Of a stretch of 64,000 nucleotides of DNA, positions 1-11,364 are shown one piece after another; the stretch's first letter is position 1, and each line of letters opens with the position of its first letter. The translations under genes were made by a program, and so were the position numbers. The stretch is taken from positions 15,594,569-15,658,568 of the forward strand of contig CM064429.1 in the NCBI GenBank assembly GCA_032690845.1. Direction: 5' to 3'. The stretch is from Eleusine coracana subsp. coracana. Taxonomy: Eukaryota; Streptophyta; Magnoliopsida; Poales; Poaceae. The notes below the pieces were generated by a model that had not been told where the DNA came from, made no database searches, and saw only the letters and a list, made by a program, of their open reading frames with translations.

Positions 1-921
1 GTGCTTGGGTCATGAGTTTCTTGTTTGATATTGTGATCCATATATGTGATAGTATAGTTTACTTGTGTGATAGTAGTTTATATTTATTATACTACTATTG
101 TCATGCTAGTTATATACCGTCACTATAGTCTAGTTTATATGTTATAGTCTCTATGCTTAGTTTTAGCTGATAAAGTATAGCATGGGTTTGGTGATCGTAT
201 TCGTACGGTAACTCTGCCTCGTTAATAGTAATCGCGGAGGGGCAGAGTGCTCTTTGGTCATGCAAGTATGGTACTTGGGTGACTGATTTGCATCAATTAT
301 TCGTTAGTCTACTGGTTCGTTGAGGTAGGCGGCAGGTGGTGACAGCCCTGTCCGTCCTTTGAAATCCTCCCCGCTAGGCTAGTGCGTAGGCTCTTGGCGG
401 AAGTCGCCTGTGGATGCAGGGGTAAGTCCGTGCCTGAAGTGCTATACTATTGACTGCTGAACCTGAGTGTGGGTCTGTATGTATTCTACTTAGGCTATGC
501 AACTGTATAGGAATGTATAGTAGGAGTAGCTTAGCCTAGTCTTTCCTCCACTAGACTTTATTTATTTAGTAGGAATCTTCTGTGTGTGTCACACTACCCG
601 GTTATTATCATGTACCCGCCTGTCTTGGTTAGATATCCTTGCTAATTGTTAACATGATCTTATATGTTAGTAACGCTTCTTGATCATAACCTTCCTTTGG
701 GATAAACAAATATGATACCCTGAATACTTCCGGGTGAAATGCTACAGCGGTATTCTCCGTGCGCTTGCGGATTTTACCTACTTGACTCTGGGACATATTA
801 GTGAACCGTTTCTGGCCCCGTGCCGGGAATGATTTATTAATATGGCTTAGCAAAAGTCAACAAGCATTTCTGGCGCCGTTGCCGGGGATGATTTATTAAT
901 ATGGCTTAGCAAAAGTCAACA
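1..921 (+). repeat. Family A (Athila-like) LTR, right part, with extended tail
   Basis: This matches the second half of the LTRs of A1, A2 and A3. Base 1 corresponds to about 42843 in the A3 5' LTR. The usual LTR end (GTCAACA) is at 862. A further 59 bp (863-921) repeat the primer-site segment and the last 33 bp of the LTR. Whether this is a solo LTR or the 3' LTR of a complete element cannot be told, because the left end lies outside the window. No target-site duplication can be checked. Confidence 0.9.
871..888 (+). other. tRNA-Asp primer-binding-site copy captured inside an LTR tail
   Basis: The 18 bases are the same as the primer site after the A3 5' LTR (43713-43730), complementary to the 3' end of plant tRNA-Asp. 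Here they are not followed by gag leader sequence but by a second copy of the LTR terminus ending at 921. Confidence 0.8.
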
Positions 922-1547
922 GCCATCGAGACCTTCACGACTTTGCTTCGCCTCAACGTAAGCTCCGTGATGGTGCCACGTGCACCTCCAATCACCGCCA
1001 CTAGTTTTGAGGCCCAAACCGGGAAACTGCCTTGCACGCTTCTCAAAGCGTGACTTTTTGATCTTGACGTGTGTCACCTCATCCCGTGATCCGCCATGTC
1101 GGCAAGCTCTCCCGCCTCCAGTCCATTGGAAGCCTCTACTTGCACCGACGCTCGATCACCTTTGACTTGGTCAACCCCGCCGTCTTGATCACCACCCACA
1201 GTTTTAAGGCTCAATCGCGAAACCGTTCGTGCTTCTTGCCTCTCCACGTGTACAGTATTGATCACCCTTGACTTCACCCGGCTTCCCGATCGTCCGTCCC
1301 CAAGTCTTCTACTTGTGCCCGATCCTCTCGCCGTTGACAGCCAAATTGACTCCAGTGACCTACACATCATGAGATAAGCAAACACATTTCCCATCTCCTA
1401 CAAACTCTCCAACTTCTTTACCAACTCCGGTTAGTGATAACCATGACATGCACAAACTCATGCAATCCCTAAATTCCCGCATTTCAACTCAAACACCGAA
1501 CTCAACCAATGTCAATTACTCATCACATATTACAAACCATGGCACAT
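922..1547. other. Unassigned repeat sequence
   Basis: No supported ORF, LTR terminus or primer site was recognised. The sequence is C-rich on the plus strand with short overlapping ORFs in several frames, none with a known motif. It probably belongs to a retroelement, since it lies between an LTR and an integrase fragment. Confidence 0.4.
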
Positions 1548-2127
1548 ATCCACATTGTTTCTCAATGATTGACAACAGCAAGCAGTTTGGGAGTGAAAAA
1601 ATGCGAGGTGTCGATTGTCAATCCGAGGGCTAATGGGACTGTTGAGTGAATGAATGGTAACTTGTTCTTCAGAATCTCTCGCACTTTGGTTGGGCTGCCG
1701 AAGGGCAAGTGGGTTGACATGTTGCCAAATTTACTCTGGTCAATCAGAACGACTGCTACTAGATCCACTAGGTTTTTACCTTTTCATTTGCTGTATGGGG
1801 CCGAGGCGATTACGCCGGAGGAGATACACGTAGGGTCGCTGCACGCTCTTCAGCCTCCGGCTAATGAGGATGATATGGCACAAATACATTGAGTCCTTTG
1901 AAAAGACATATAACCACAAGGTTCGTCCATGAGAGTTCTCCCCGGGTGATCTGGTTCTTCGGCGCAATCCCAATCCAGTAAGTGTGGGTGAGTTGGGCAG
2001 CAAGTGGCTTGGGCCGTTCATTGTGGATCGATCCATTCAATTGGGGGCTTATCATTTGCTTGAACTCAACGGCTCTCCAATGGCTCATACATACAATGCG
2101 GACGCCTTGAAAAGGTTTTATGTGTGA
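1548..2127 (+). pseudogene. Integrase C-terminal part of Tat-lineage gypsy element E
   Basis: Translated in pieces, this gives the end of an integrase. There is a degenerate catalytic-core start (IDNSKQF, where an SDNG-type motif is usual). The region RANGTVE with its catalytic glutamate follows, then the YGAEAI block, a GDLVLRR segment, and a terminus reading NADALKRFYV before TGA. These blocks are typical of Tat-lineage (RIRE2/Grande-like) plant gypsy integrases. A stop follows the catalytic glutamate, and at least one frameshift near 1890 separates the last 75 codons, so it is a pseudogene. No RT or RNase H of E is present upstream. The antisense ORF of the same element lies beyond the B1 insertion. 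Confidence 0.75.
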
Positions 2128-2235
2128 TTGCGTGAGGATTGCGCGGCGGAAGGAGCTATCTTCTTTTTTGGTGTACAAAGGCAAGACATTTCGGCATGTT
2201 CCCTTTGGGCAGAGCCTGTCTTTTAGGGGTAGTGT

Positions 2236-2304
2236 CTGGGTTGTGTCCCGAGGAGTGTCCAGGCTGTGTCCCGAGGAGTGTGTGGGTTGTGTCCCAAGAG
2301 GTGT
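2236..2304. repeat. Tandem repeat, 23 bp x 3
   Basis: Three adjacent 23-bp units share the core TGTGTCCC(G/A)AG(G/A). The first two differ at few positions and the third is more diverged. Confidence 0.85.
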
Positions 2305-2808
2305 TTAAGATGGTTCGGCAATGTGCAAATGCCAAGGGGCTGCATCCCAGTCATGTTAGATGGAAATTTTGCCTGTCCTACTATCTCAGGCAGGATTCAG
2401 AGGTCCAGTGCTACCTTTGAGGGGTACATCGCTTCAGAAGAAGGTAATTAGGTTATTAGAAGGGCCTCTGTGTTTACTTATTTTTGCATCATGCTTTCTA
2501 TGCCAAGGAAACTACGGCCTAAGAGTCCCCGAAAGGGCAGGTTGCTTATAGTCTTTACAAAGGCAACTTCGACCTCCTTACAGACAACTACGGTTTGATG
2601 CTGGACAACTACGGTCCGATGCTCTGGAGGGATGTACCCGAAAATCCGGGTGCCACACATACCCGATGTCGAAAAACTACGGTTCGAAGCATGTCGAGGC
2701 CTGACGGGTGCTCGGCAGGGAGATAACGTTATAGATGTTTGGCTGAGCATACTTGACATAGATTATAGAGTCGTGTGGTTCCTTCTGAACAAAACATCTG
2801 TATTAAAT

Positions 2809-2883
2809 AATTACATAATAGCCTGAAGGCTATGATTACATAATAGCCTAAACGCTGTGATTACATGATAGCCCAAGGGTGCC
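2809..2883. repeat. Tandem repeat, 25 bp x 3
   Basis: Three adjacent units begin (A/G)ATTACATAATAGCC, with variation toward the end of each unit. Confidence 0.85.
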
Positions 2884-3713
2884 ATCCACGAAATAGGGTG
2901 TAGGCGACTAGAGGGTCCGTACCTTCTAAGTTAAGCTTAGGAGGCGCAAGGTTTCGTCAGGGCAAGTGCCTTATTTCTCTCAGCATGTCTGATAGTTGGA
3001 GTCGTTGCTCTTGCAAGTATCACAGCATGGTGCCGGAGGCGTTTAGTCGTCTGGTGGTTCTTGCGATGCTTCGCCGCCGACATTCCAAGTCCTTGATTAT
3101 TGGGCGTCGACCAGACGCGGTTTGGGCCGCCTGTCAAAGAGCCTCAAGGTTGACGCATGATGAGCTGTCGGAAAAGGTATCCTGAGGGGCATCAGCTGAG
3201 CTATCGCTCAATATTATGACAGGCTCATGCTTTGGGGCTCAAAGGATAACTAGGGGTTCGTTGGCAATCAAGCCTTGCGTTCTTCGGGCCTCACGGGCCA
3301 TGCGACGCCGTAGCATCTCTTCTGACAAAACTTGCTGGCATGCCAGTTTAATTTTGTGATTATGTTCATTCATGCCAGATAGAAAGTTTTGGAGGGTTCC
3401 TTTGGGGTTGGCACGCTTCTAGTGCTTCCATTACATGCCTTAGATTACGAAGTCACCTGAGGCTATGTGATCCCTGGGCACCTTTATTGTCACCGACATA
3501 ATGTCTGTCACCGGGCTGTTCGGCAATGGCTCCGCCGCGTCCTCATTCAGTGGGTCCTAGAAGCATGTAAAATAATAAATTGCATGCGGTTAGACATAGA
3601 GTTGATAACAAACAATTTTCAGAGATGATTCAAATACTATTTTCCAAAAGGAGCCTAACTTTCAAAGTTATGGCCCTCGGAGCGCTAGATGCTTGTGAGG
3701 CCAGCAAAACAAA

Positions 3714-4637
3714 TGATGAGGACATCACTCCTATGGATACACACAACACTCCTCCAAATCTGGATTTGCAAGGTCCAATGACTAGAGCTCGTGCACGACG
3801 ACTAAATTTAGAGGTGAGCTCGTTCCTACGTTCTTCGCTATATGTTATTTTTGAGAATGGTTTGCTATCTAATGATTATTTTATGATTAGAAACCATGGA
3901 GAGGACCAGGAGATTATGGGAGAAGGAGTTGGGAACGTGGAGGACCAGCAAGGGCTTGGAAGCCAAAGTGGAGGCCCAATCAAAACCGACTTCGAGTCTG
4001 TTTCGGGGCCCAGGACCAGTCTGTACTAAAACAGTCGTCCAGGACGCATACAGACTCGGATTTGGACGTTCTACATATGAATGGAAAGATAAGGAGAAGA
4101 CCTTTCCAATGCCACCGGCCTCATGTCAAAATTCATCCGGAGTCATCGGGAATCGTCAAAACAAGAGAGAGTCCAGAATCTGTGTCGGTGCTGCGTCGCC
4201 TATTTTTGGCCTTTGGGCTTTGTATCGAGTTGAGCCCAATTAGGGGCGCGTCCAGAGGGTCTTGCACGACCCTAGGGTCTTTATATACAGCCGCTGCTGC
4301 ACCATTAGGGTTCGGGTTTTGCTTAGATCAATTCTGTTCATAAACAGGTTCGCCGTTCATCGGTTTGTGAGACCCCAACTTCGAGAGTTTAATCATACAT
4401 CTGCAATTGTGTTGCATTCTTTGTTGTTCTTGCTTGTGTTCTTGATTCGCAGGCAGGGATTAGCCTTCTCGGCGAGGTCAATCGTCCTTTGGACGGTTGA
4501 TAACCAGAGGAGACGTCGTGCTGCGATTGCGGGGTTTAGAACGTGCTGTTCTAAAGCCGGATCGATTTGTGTGTCGCCTCCGACCAAATCAACTTACCCA
4601 GAACCTTTCGGAAGATCGGGAACCCTTGTTCACATCA
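3714..4637 (+). repeat. 5' LTR of B1
   Basis: 924 bp, TGATG...CATCA. A TATA-like TATATA lies at 4282-4287. The matching intact 3' LTR is 19729-20651 (923 bp). The first 300 bp can be read as protein continuous with the integrase C-terminus when the same sequence lies at the 3' end. Confidence 0.9.
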
Positions 4638-4639
4638 AG

Positions 4640-4652
4640 TGGTAATCAGAGC
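4640..4652 (+). other. Primer-binding site of B1, initiator tRNA-Met type
   Basis: TGGTAATCAGAGC, two bases after the 5' LTR. Compared with the usual TGGTATCAGAGC it has one inserted A. The B2 element has the uninterrupted form at 38875-38886. Confidence 0.85.
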
Positions 4653-5867
4653 TTCAGGTGCACCGTCAGGTTCACACTACCCTTTAGTTTTATTTTCGTG
4701 TTCTTCCTATCGTCCACAGAAAATACAAAAAAAAAAAAAATTTCCCCCGCCCATAACCACGTGTTTAGCCTTTGCATATTTCAATTTCAGAGTCCGTAGT
4801 GTTGAGTTTGTGCCCTAGTTCTTGTTTAGTCGCTGGTTTAGTTTGTGTTTTTGTCGTCAGTAGTATTTCCCTTGCAACCCTAGCCGCCATCCCCTTCACC
4901 ATCCTCGGTTTTGTCGGCTTTGTGTGCTAGGGTTGATTGATCAACACGGCCACCCTAATCCCATCCTAAACCCACCCTCACCACCTCGGACTAATTTTCA
5001 TAAATTCCACTTTCCGCTGCATCCACCTCGCCAAAAAAATCCCTACCCGACCCCAAGCCCGACTCGGATTTCACTCAAACCCCCGGGTTCTTCATAACCG
5101 ATTCCGACACCCCTTGGTAAAACATGCATAATTTTTCGCTCGGTTGTCCGTTTTGGCTGAAATTTTTATAGGAGATTCTTGACGAAAAGTTGAGCATACC
5201 CACACTTGGCTACGCCCTGTGTGCCCTCGTCAAAAAATTCAAAAAAAATCGGGAAGATAACAAAAAAATTCATTCAAGTTGAAACCCGACATTTTCTGAA
5301 ACTTCAAGATTTTCTGTAGGTCACGTCCTAGCTCGGTTTGAGCTGAAATTTTTTGTGGTTTCTTCCTGTTTGCTAGTGAGTTGGAAAAAAATATCAAAAA
5401 AATAAAATAAAAAAAAGAAATTTGGGATTCCTACTAGTGCTCCATCTAGCCCCCTGGATTTTCTGAGTTTGGCTGTTTTACACTAAGCCCCCTGTTATCG
5501 ACTGTGTCCCTTTGTCTCCTTGTTTCTTCTTTGCTATCAGTACTGTTCTAGGACATAGTTAGACCAGAAACTAGGGACAAGTTACTTGGGCACTTATTCA
5601 GCTTTACTATCTGTTTTTGATTTGTGTGCCACTCATATATATATATTTGGCCTTCCTAGCTCTACATACTTCTTCTGGACAGCACATAGGTTATTTTGTA
5701 ACCCTTGCAATCGTGGAACACTTCTCCTTGGTATCCTTCGCTTTGTTGTTTTCAGAACTTTGTAAGAGCTTTGCAAGAAGCTTACTTTTGCTGTGTTGAG
5801 AGGCACCACTGCTTAGTAGTTTTGTAGGGATAACCTTCACTTTTTGTTTCCTGTTTTGGTGTTTCTG
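4653..5867 (+). other. Untranslated leader of B1
   Basis: 1.2 kb of T- and A-run-rich sequence without a supported ORF, ending just before the gag ATG at 5868. The length and pyrimidine-rich end could allow a spliced leader, but no splice site is clear. Confidence 0.6.
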
Positions 5868-7250
5868 ATGTCAGGAAGCGATGGGGAGGGTGCTTCACCC
5901 TCAAAATTGGATGAGTGCGTCAGCCAAAATCAGTTACAGAAGGCTTTGCAGGCGGTTCAGAGTGATTTGGCAGAGACGATCACCAGGGCCGTCACCGATG
6001 CCGTCACCAAGCTTCACCTGGGAGAAAGCATTGAGCGGTTGGATAAGAGAGTCTCTAAGCTAACCGATCAGGTTGTCGAATTGGAGACCGCTCACAAGAC
6101 CAACAACAACACCAACACCAACACCAACACCAACACCAACACCAACAACGACGTTGAAGACGATCATGATGAAGCAACGGTGTATAAGGCTGGTGGCACC
6201 GTTGATAGATCAGCTACAAGGACCGCAAGGTTATGACGTCGTTTGCAACATAACCCTCAAGGTATGGGTGGTTTCCACAACCACAACCGTCGCACACAAG
6301 GTAACCATGCTCCAGATGATCCGTATGCTAAAATTAAGTTTTCAATTCCTTCGTTTTCGGGTCAGTACGATGGTGATGCTTACCTTGATTAGGAAATGAT
6401 GGTAGAACAAAAATTTAATGCCCACCTTGTTCCTGAACAATATAGAGTTAGACAAGCCACTAGTGAGTTTAAGGACTTTGCTATTGTTTGGTGGAGTGGT
6501 CTAGCTGCTGAAACCGATTTGCCTACTACTTGGAAAGAACTTAAGGTAGAAATGCGTGATCATTTTGTTCCTCCTTCTTTTTATAGAGAAATTCGTAATA
6601 AACTGCAGCGTTTAGATCAAGGAGATAAAACTGTTCAGGAGTATTTTAGTGAGCTTCAGAAGGGTTTGATTCGTTGTGCTGTGGTTGAAAAAGTAGAGGA
6701 TCAGATTTGCCGCTTTTATTCTGGTTTGAGAAAAGAAATTCAGGACATCCTTGATTATAAAGAATTTTATACCCTCAACCAGTGTTTCCAGTATGCTATG
6801 CTTGCAGAGAAAGAATCACAGGGACTTTTCCAGGCTTTTGAAGAGTACAGCAAGTCCAGGAATTTCTACCCACCACGGCTAACGGGGACTTCGGGGCTGC
6901 CCAAGCCATCTTTCTGGCCGCCCCCACCAGCTAGTGTTGTTTCTGCAGCACCAAGATCAGCCCCTGCCCCTTCTACGCGCTCAGGTAAAAATTCTGTGCA
7001 GGTACCGGCTAGTAGTGCCTCCTCTGTTGCTTCGACGGGACGCACTACAGGAATTCAGTGCCACCGCTGCCATGGTCTTGGCCATGTGCAGAAAGATTGC
7101 CCAAGTAGGCGGGCATATGTGGCGACAGATGATGGCGGTTACATGAGCACCTCCGATGTGGAGGATGAGGAGGAGGATGTCGCTGCCACCAGCGGTGACC
7201 TCGTCCTTGGAGGCGGAGATACCACGGGCTACATGAATATTATTGTGTAG
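5868..7250 (+). pseudogene. gag: gag region of B1
   Basis: Capsid/nucleocapsid precursor that would package element RNA in cytoplasmic particles. The chosen ATG reads MSGSDGEG. A coiled-coil-like segment and an N/T repeat encoded by (AACACC)n follow. The capsid-like block includes FKDFAIVWWSGL. A CCHC zinc knuckle (C-X2-C-X4-H-X4-C, CHRC...) lies around residues 398-411. Two stops interrupt an otherwise continuous frame: TGA at 6234-6236 and TAG at 6390-6392. A third stop, TAG at 7248-7250, separates it from protease in the same frame. All three can be explained by C-to-T or G-to-A transitions (from CGA, TGG, CAG). The gag was therefore originally fused with pol. Confidence 0.85.
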
Positions 7251-8669
7251 CGTGTGCTTAGCACACAAATCCAGCAGCCCGAGATGATGCAGCGACATAA
7301 CTTGTTCTAGATTTTCTTCGTCATCAAGAACCGTCGGGCACGTGTCATCATTGATGGAGGAAGCTGCAACAATTTGGTGAGTTCTAATGTGGTTAAGAAG
7401 CTTGATTTGACCACACGCCCACATCCACATCCATACTACATTCAGTGGTTAAATGACTCTGGAAAAGCTAAGGTAACACAAACTTGCAGAGTTCCTTTTT
7501 CCATTGGTTCCTATGTGGATTCTGTTGATTGTGATGTTGTACCCATGCAAGCTTGTTCACTTTTATTGGGTAGACCTTGGGAATTTGATAATGATGCTGT
7601 ACACCATGGTAAAAGTAATAAGTACACTTTTATGCATAAAGGAACTAAAATTACTTTGTTATCAATGACCCCTGCTGAAATTGTACAAGCTGATTTAGAA
7701 CGAGCTGCTAGTTTGAAAAATAAAAGCCCCGAAATTCAGCAACCTGTTAATTCTGCTTCTACACCAAGTAATGTTAATGATTCCTCAAGTTCTAAGGGTG
7801 CTGCAATTAAATTACAAGGTCGTTCATGTCTTGCCACAAAATCTGAGCTTGCTGAAATTTCTAGTGATGATATTTGCTATGCTTTGATATGCAAACAAGC
7901 CTTGTTTTTGCTTGGTGATATTGCTTCTAGTGCTTTGCCTCCTGCTGTCACTAACCTTTTGCAGGAGTATGAGGATGTTTTTCCAGCTAAGATACCCCCG
8001 GGATTGCCACCTTTGAGAGGGATTGAGCATCAAATTGATTTGATTCCTGGTGCTACTTTACCAAACCGTGCTGCTTATAGGACCAACCCTGAGGAGACTA
8101 AGGAGATACAACGACAAGTCCAAGACCTTTTGGATCGTGGGTATGTTCGTCAATCACTTAGTCCTTGTGCTGTTCCTGTACTTTTGGTTCCTAAGAAAGA
8201 TGGTTCTTGGCGTATGTGTGTAGATTGTAGAGCCATTAATAACATTACTATTAGGTATCGTCATCCTATTCCTAGGTTAGACGACATGCTTGATGAGTTA
8301 TGTGGTGCTATAATTTTCACTAAAATTGATTTGCGTAGTGGCTACCATCAAATTAGAATGAAACTTGGAGATGAATGGAAAACAGCTTTCAAAACCGAAT
8401 TCGGGTTGTATGAGTGGTTAGTAATGCCTTTTGGGTTAACTAATGCACCCAGTACTTTCATGCGTTTGATGAATGAGGTTTTAAGACCTTTTATTGGCAA
8501 ATTTGTGGTTGTTTACTTTGATGATATCTTGATTTATAGCAAATCCATGGATGATCATATGATTTATTTGCGTGCTGTTTTTGATGCTTTGCGAGTTGCA
8601 CGTTTATTTGGAACCTTGAGAAGTGCACCTTTTGCACGGATCGAGTCTCTTTTCTTGGCTATGTTGTGA
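7251..8669 (+). pseudogene. pol: Protease and reverse transcriptase of B1
   Basis: Continues the gag frame after the TAG at 7248-7250, with another in-frame TAG at 7308-7310. The retropepsin motif is IIDGGS, with its aspartate at 7353, followed by LLGRPW. The RT has CVDCRAINN, KIDLRSGYHQI, FGLTNAPSTF and the catalytic YFDD at 8514-8525. Near 8610 one base is missing from an A run, which shifts the frame. The last 20 or so residues before the stop at 8669 are therefore out-of-frame sequence, and RT continues in the next entry. Every catalytic residue I can place is intact, so the copy is damaged mainly by stops and two single-base indels. Confidence 0.88.
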
Positions 8670-10378
8670 CTCCACAGGGAATTGAGGTGGATGAGGCGAA
8701 GATTGAAGCCATAAAGAGCTGGCCTGTACCAAAAACTATCACACAGGTGAGGAGTTTTCTTGGTCTTGCAGGTTTCTACCGCCGCTTTGTCAAAGATTTC
8801 AGCACCATTGCTGCACCATTGCATGAGTTGACAAAGAAGGGCGTTGACTTCCATTTTGATAAGGTACATCATGAGTCTTTTGATGCTTTGAAGGACAAAC
8901 TTACACATGCACCATTGCTGCAATTACCCAATTTTGATAAGACTTTTGAGCTTGAATGTGATGCTAGTGGTATAGGCATTGGTGGTGTTTTGATGCAAAA
9001 TGGTAAACCTGTTGCATACTTTAGTGAGAAAATTACTAGGCCTGTTTTGAATTATTCCACGTATGATAAGGAACTCTATGCACTTGTACGTTCTTTAGAG
9101 ACGTGGCGTCATTATTTGTTGCCCAAAGAATTTGTTATTCATTCTGATCATGAATCACTTAAGTATATTCGTTCTCAATGTAATTTGAACCGTCGACATG
9201 CTAAATGGGTTGAGTTTATTGAGTCTTTTCCTTATATTATTAAACATAAGAAAGGGAAGGATAATGTGATTGCTGATGCTTTATCTAGGCGATATACTTT
9301 GTTGTCTCAACTTGATTGTAGAATTTTTGGACTTGAGGCAATTAAAGAACAATATGTTGCTGATGTTGATTTTAAAGATGTATTGCTGCACTGTAAAGAA
9401 GGTCGTGCTTGGCACAAATTTGTGTTGAATGATGGATTCTTGTTTAGAGCTAACCGCCTATGCATTCCAGTTGGTTCCGTTCGTCTTTTGTTGTTGCAGG
9501 AGGCGCATGGAGGTGGATTGATGGGTCATTTTGGTGCTAAGAAGACAGAGGATATTTTGGCCACACACTTCTTTTGGCCAAGGATGAGGAAAGATGTTGA
9601 GCGTTTTGTTGCTCGCTGCACTATATGTCAAAAAGCTAAGTCTCGATTGAATCCACATGGTTTATACATGCCACTTCCTGTTCCTTCTATTCCTTGGGCG
9701 GATATTTCTATGGACTTTATTTTAAGACTGCCTAGGACTAAGAGGGGGAGCGATAGCATTTTTGTTGTCGTGGATCATTTTTCCAAGATGGCACACTTTA
9801 TATCATGTCATAAAACTGATGATGCTAGTTATATTGCTGATCTTTTTTTCAAAGAAATTATACGTTTGCATGGTATGCCTTCTACTATTGTTTCAGATCG
9901 TGATGCAAAATTCTTGAGTCATTTTTGGCGCACGCTTTGGAATAAGTTGGGTACAAAGTTGTTATTTTCTACAACTTGTCATCCACAAACTGATGGACAA
10001 ACTGAGGTTGTGAACCGCACTTTGGGTACTATGTTGCGAGCTATTTTGAAGAAAAATTTAAAGCAATGGGAAGAATGTTTACCTCGTGTTGAGTTTGCTT
10101 ATAATCGGGCAACACATTCTACTACCAAGGTAAGTCCATTCAAGGTAGTGTATGGTTTTGATCTCCGTACTCCACTTGATATACTTCCTCTACCTATTAA
10201 TGAGAGAGTTCATTTTGATGCTAAGGAGCGTGCTGAATTTATTTTGCAAATGCATGAGACCACTAGACTTAGCATTGAAAAGATGAATGAAAAGTATAAA
10301 ATTGCTAGTAGTAAGGGAAGAAAGGAAGTAAAGCTTGATGTAGGAGATTTAGTGTGGTTACACTTAAAGGAAGGATAG
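8666..10378 (+). pseudogene. pol: RT end, RNase H and integrase of B1
   Basis: In the shifted frame this gives the RT connection (FLGLAGFYRRFVKDF) and RNase H (ECDASG, YDKELYALV, HSDHESLKYI). The integrase zinc finger has two histidines (HGGG, GHFG) and CTICQ. The integrase core has MDFI, SDRDAKF and the catalytic glutamate in TDGQTEVVNR, so the D,D,E triad is complete. The frame ends at 10376-10378 because one extra A in the run near 10366 restores the original gag-pol frame. The two indels thus compensate, and the coding content between them is otherwise open for 570 codons. Confidence 0.88.
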
Positions 10379-10388
10379 ATTTCCAGAA

Positions 10389-10901
10389 TTGAGAAAGTTT
10401 AAACTAATGCCTAGAGCTGATGGTCCATTCAAAATAATAGAGAAGATTAATGATAATGCATACAAACTTGAGTTGCCTCCCGAGTTCGGGGTTAGTCCTA
10501 CTTTTAATATTTCAGATTTGAAACCATACTTGGAAGAAGAGGATGAGCTCGAGTCGAGCACGACTCCACTTCAAGAGGGGGAGGATGAGGAGGACATCAC
10601 TCCTATGGATACACACAACACTCCTCCAAATCTGGATTTGCAAGGTCCAATGACTAGAGCTCGTGCACGACGACTAAATTTAGAGGTGAGCTCGTTCCTA
10701 CGTTCTTCGCTATATGTTACTTTTGAGAATGATTTGCTACCTAATGATTATTTTATGATTAGAAACCATGGAGAGGACCAGGAGATGATGGGAGAAGGAG
10801 TTGGGAACGTGGAGGACCAGCAAGGGCTTGAAAGCCAAAGTGGAGGCCCAATCAAAACCGACTTCGAGTCTGTTTCGGGGCCCAGGACCAGTCTGTACTA
10901 A
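10389..10901 (+). CDS. Integrase C-terminus of B1 reading into the 3' LTR
   Basis: Back in the gag-pol frame, this encodes a GPFKIIEKIND...NISDLKPY block typical of the end of chromovirus integrases. It is followed by an acidic linker and about 105 residues encoded by the first part of the LTR (from 10586), including GPMTRARARRL. The same LTR-encoded extension, diverged but recognisable (MDTHNTPP, RNHG, GGPIKTDFESVS), occurs in B2 and B3 and ends at the equivalent stop. CRM-clade elements are known for a polyprotein extending into the LTR with a CR-type targeting domain; that this segment is such a domain is inferred. No separate promoter exists for it. Confidence 0.75.
   Translation: MRKFKLMPRADGPFKIIEKINDNAYKLELPPEFGVSPTFNISDLKPYLEEEDELESSTTPLQEGEDEEDITPMDTHNTPPNLDLQGPMTRARARRLNLEVSSFLRSSLYVTFENDLLPNDYFMIRNHGEDQEMMGEGVGNVEDQQGLESQSGGPIKTDFESVSGPRTSLY
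10573..10585 (+). other. Polypurine tract of B1
   Basis: AAGAGGGGGAGGA, directly before the 3' LTR start. The same tract is at 19716-19728 before the second 3' LTR copy. Confidence 0.85.
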
Positions 10902-11364
10902 AACAGTCGCCCAGGACGCATACGGACTCGGATTTGGACGTTCTACATATGCACGGAAAGATAAGGAGATGACCTTTCCAATGCCGCTGGCCGCATGTCA
11001 AAATTCATCCGGAGTCATCGGGAATCATCAAAACAAAAGAGAGTCCAGAATCTGTGTCAGTGCCGCGTCGCCTATTTTTGACCTTTGAGCTTTGTATCTA
11101 GTTGAGCCCAATTAGGGGCGTGTCCAGAGGGTCTTGCACGACCCTAGGGTCTTTATATACAGCCGCCACCGCACCATTAGGGTTCGGGTTTTGCTTAGAT
11201 CAATTCTGTTCATAAACAGTTTCGCCGTTCATTGGTTTGTGAGACCCCAACTTTGAAGGTTTAATCATACATCTGCAATTGTGTTGCATTCTTCGTTGTT
11301 CTTGCTTGTGTTCTTGATTTGCAGGCAGGGATTAGCCTTCTCGGCAAGGTCAATCGTCTTTTGG
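10586..11364 (+). repeat. Truncated 3' LTR copy of B1
   Basis: Begins TGAGGAGGACATC and matches the LTR for about 775 bp, then passes into family A gag sequence at 11361-11364. The junction shares TTGG between the two partners, which suggests end joining at microhomology. Confidence 0.85.

Larger units (their letters stand above)
2128..3708. other. Post-integrase spacer of element E
   Basis: About 1.6 kb between the integrase stop and the B1 insertion. It holds two small tandem repeats (2236-2304 and 2809-2883) and no ORF that I recognise. In Tat elements this interval separates pol from the antisense ORF, which fits the antisense exon found at 20709-21676 on the other side of B1. Confidence 0.5.

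Noticed and set aside
1074..1394. Minus-strand ORF of 106 codons as a host gene
   Set aside because: Low-complexity arginine/serine-rich translation, no motif, overlapping ORFs in other frames, and surrounded by retroelement sequence.
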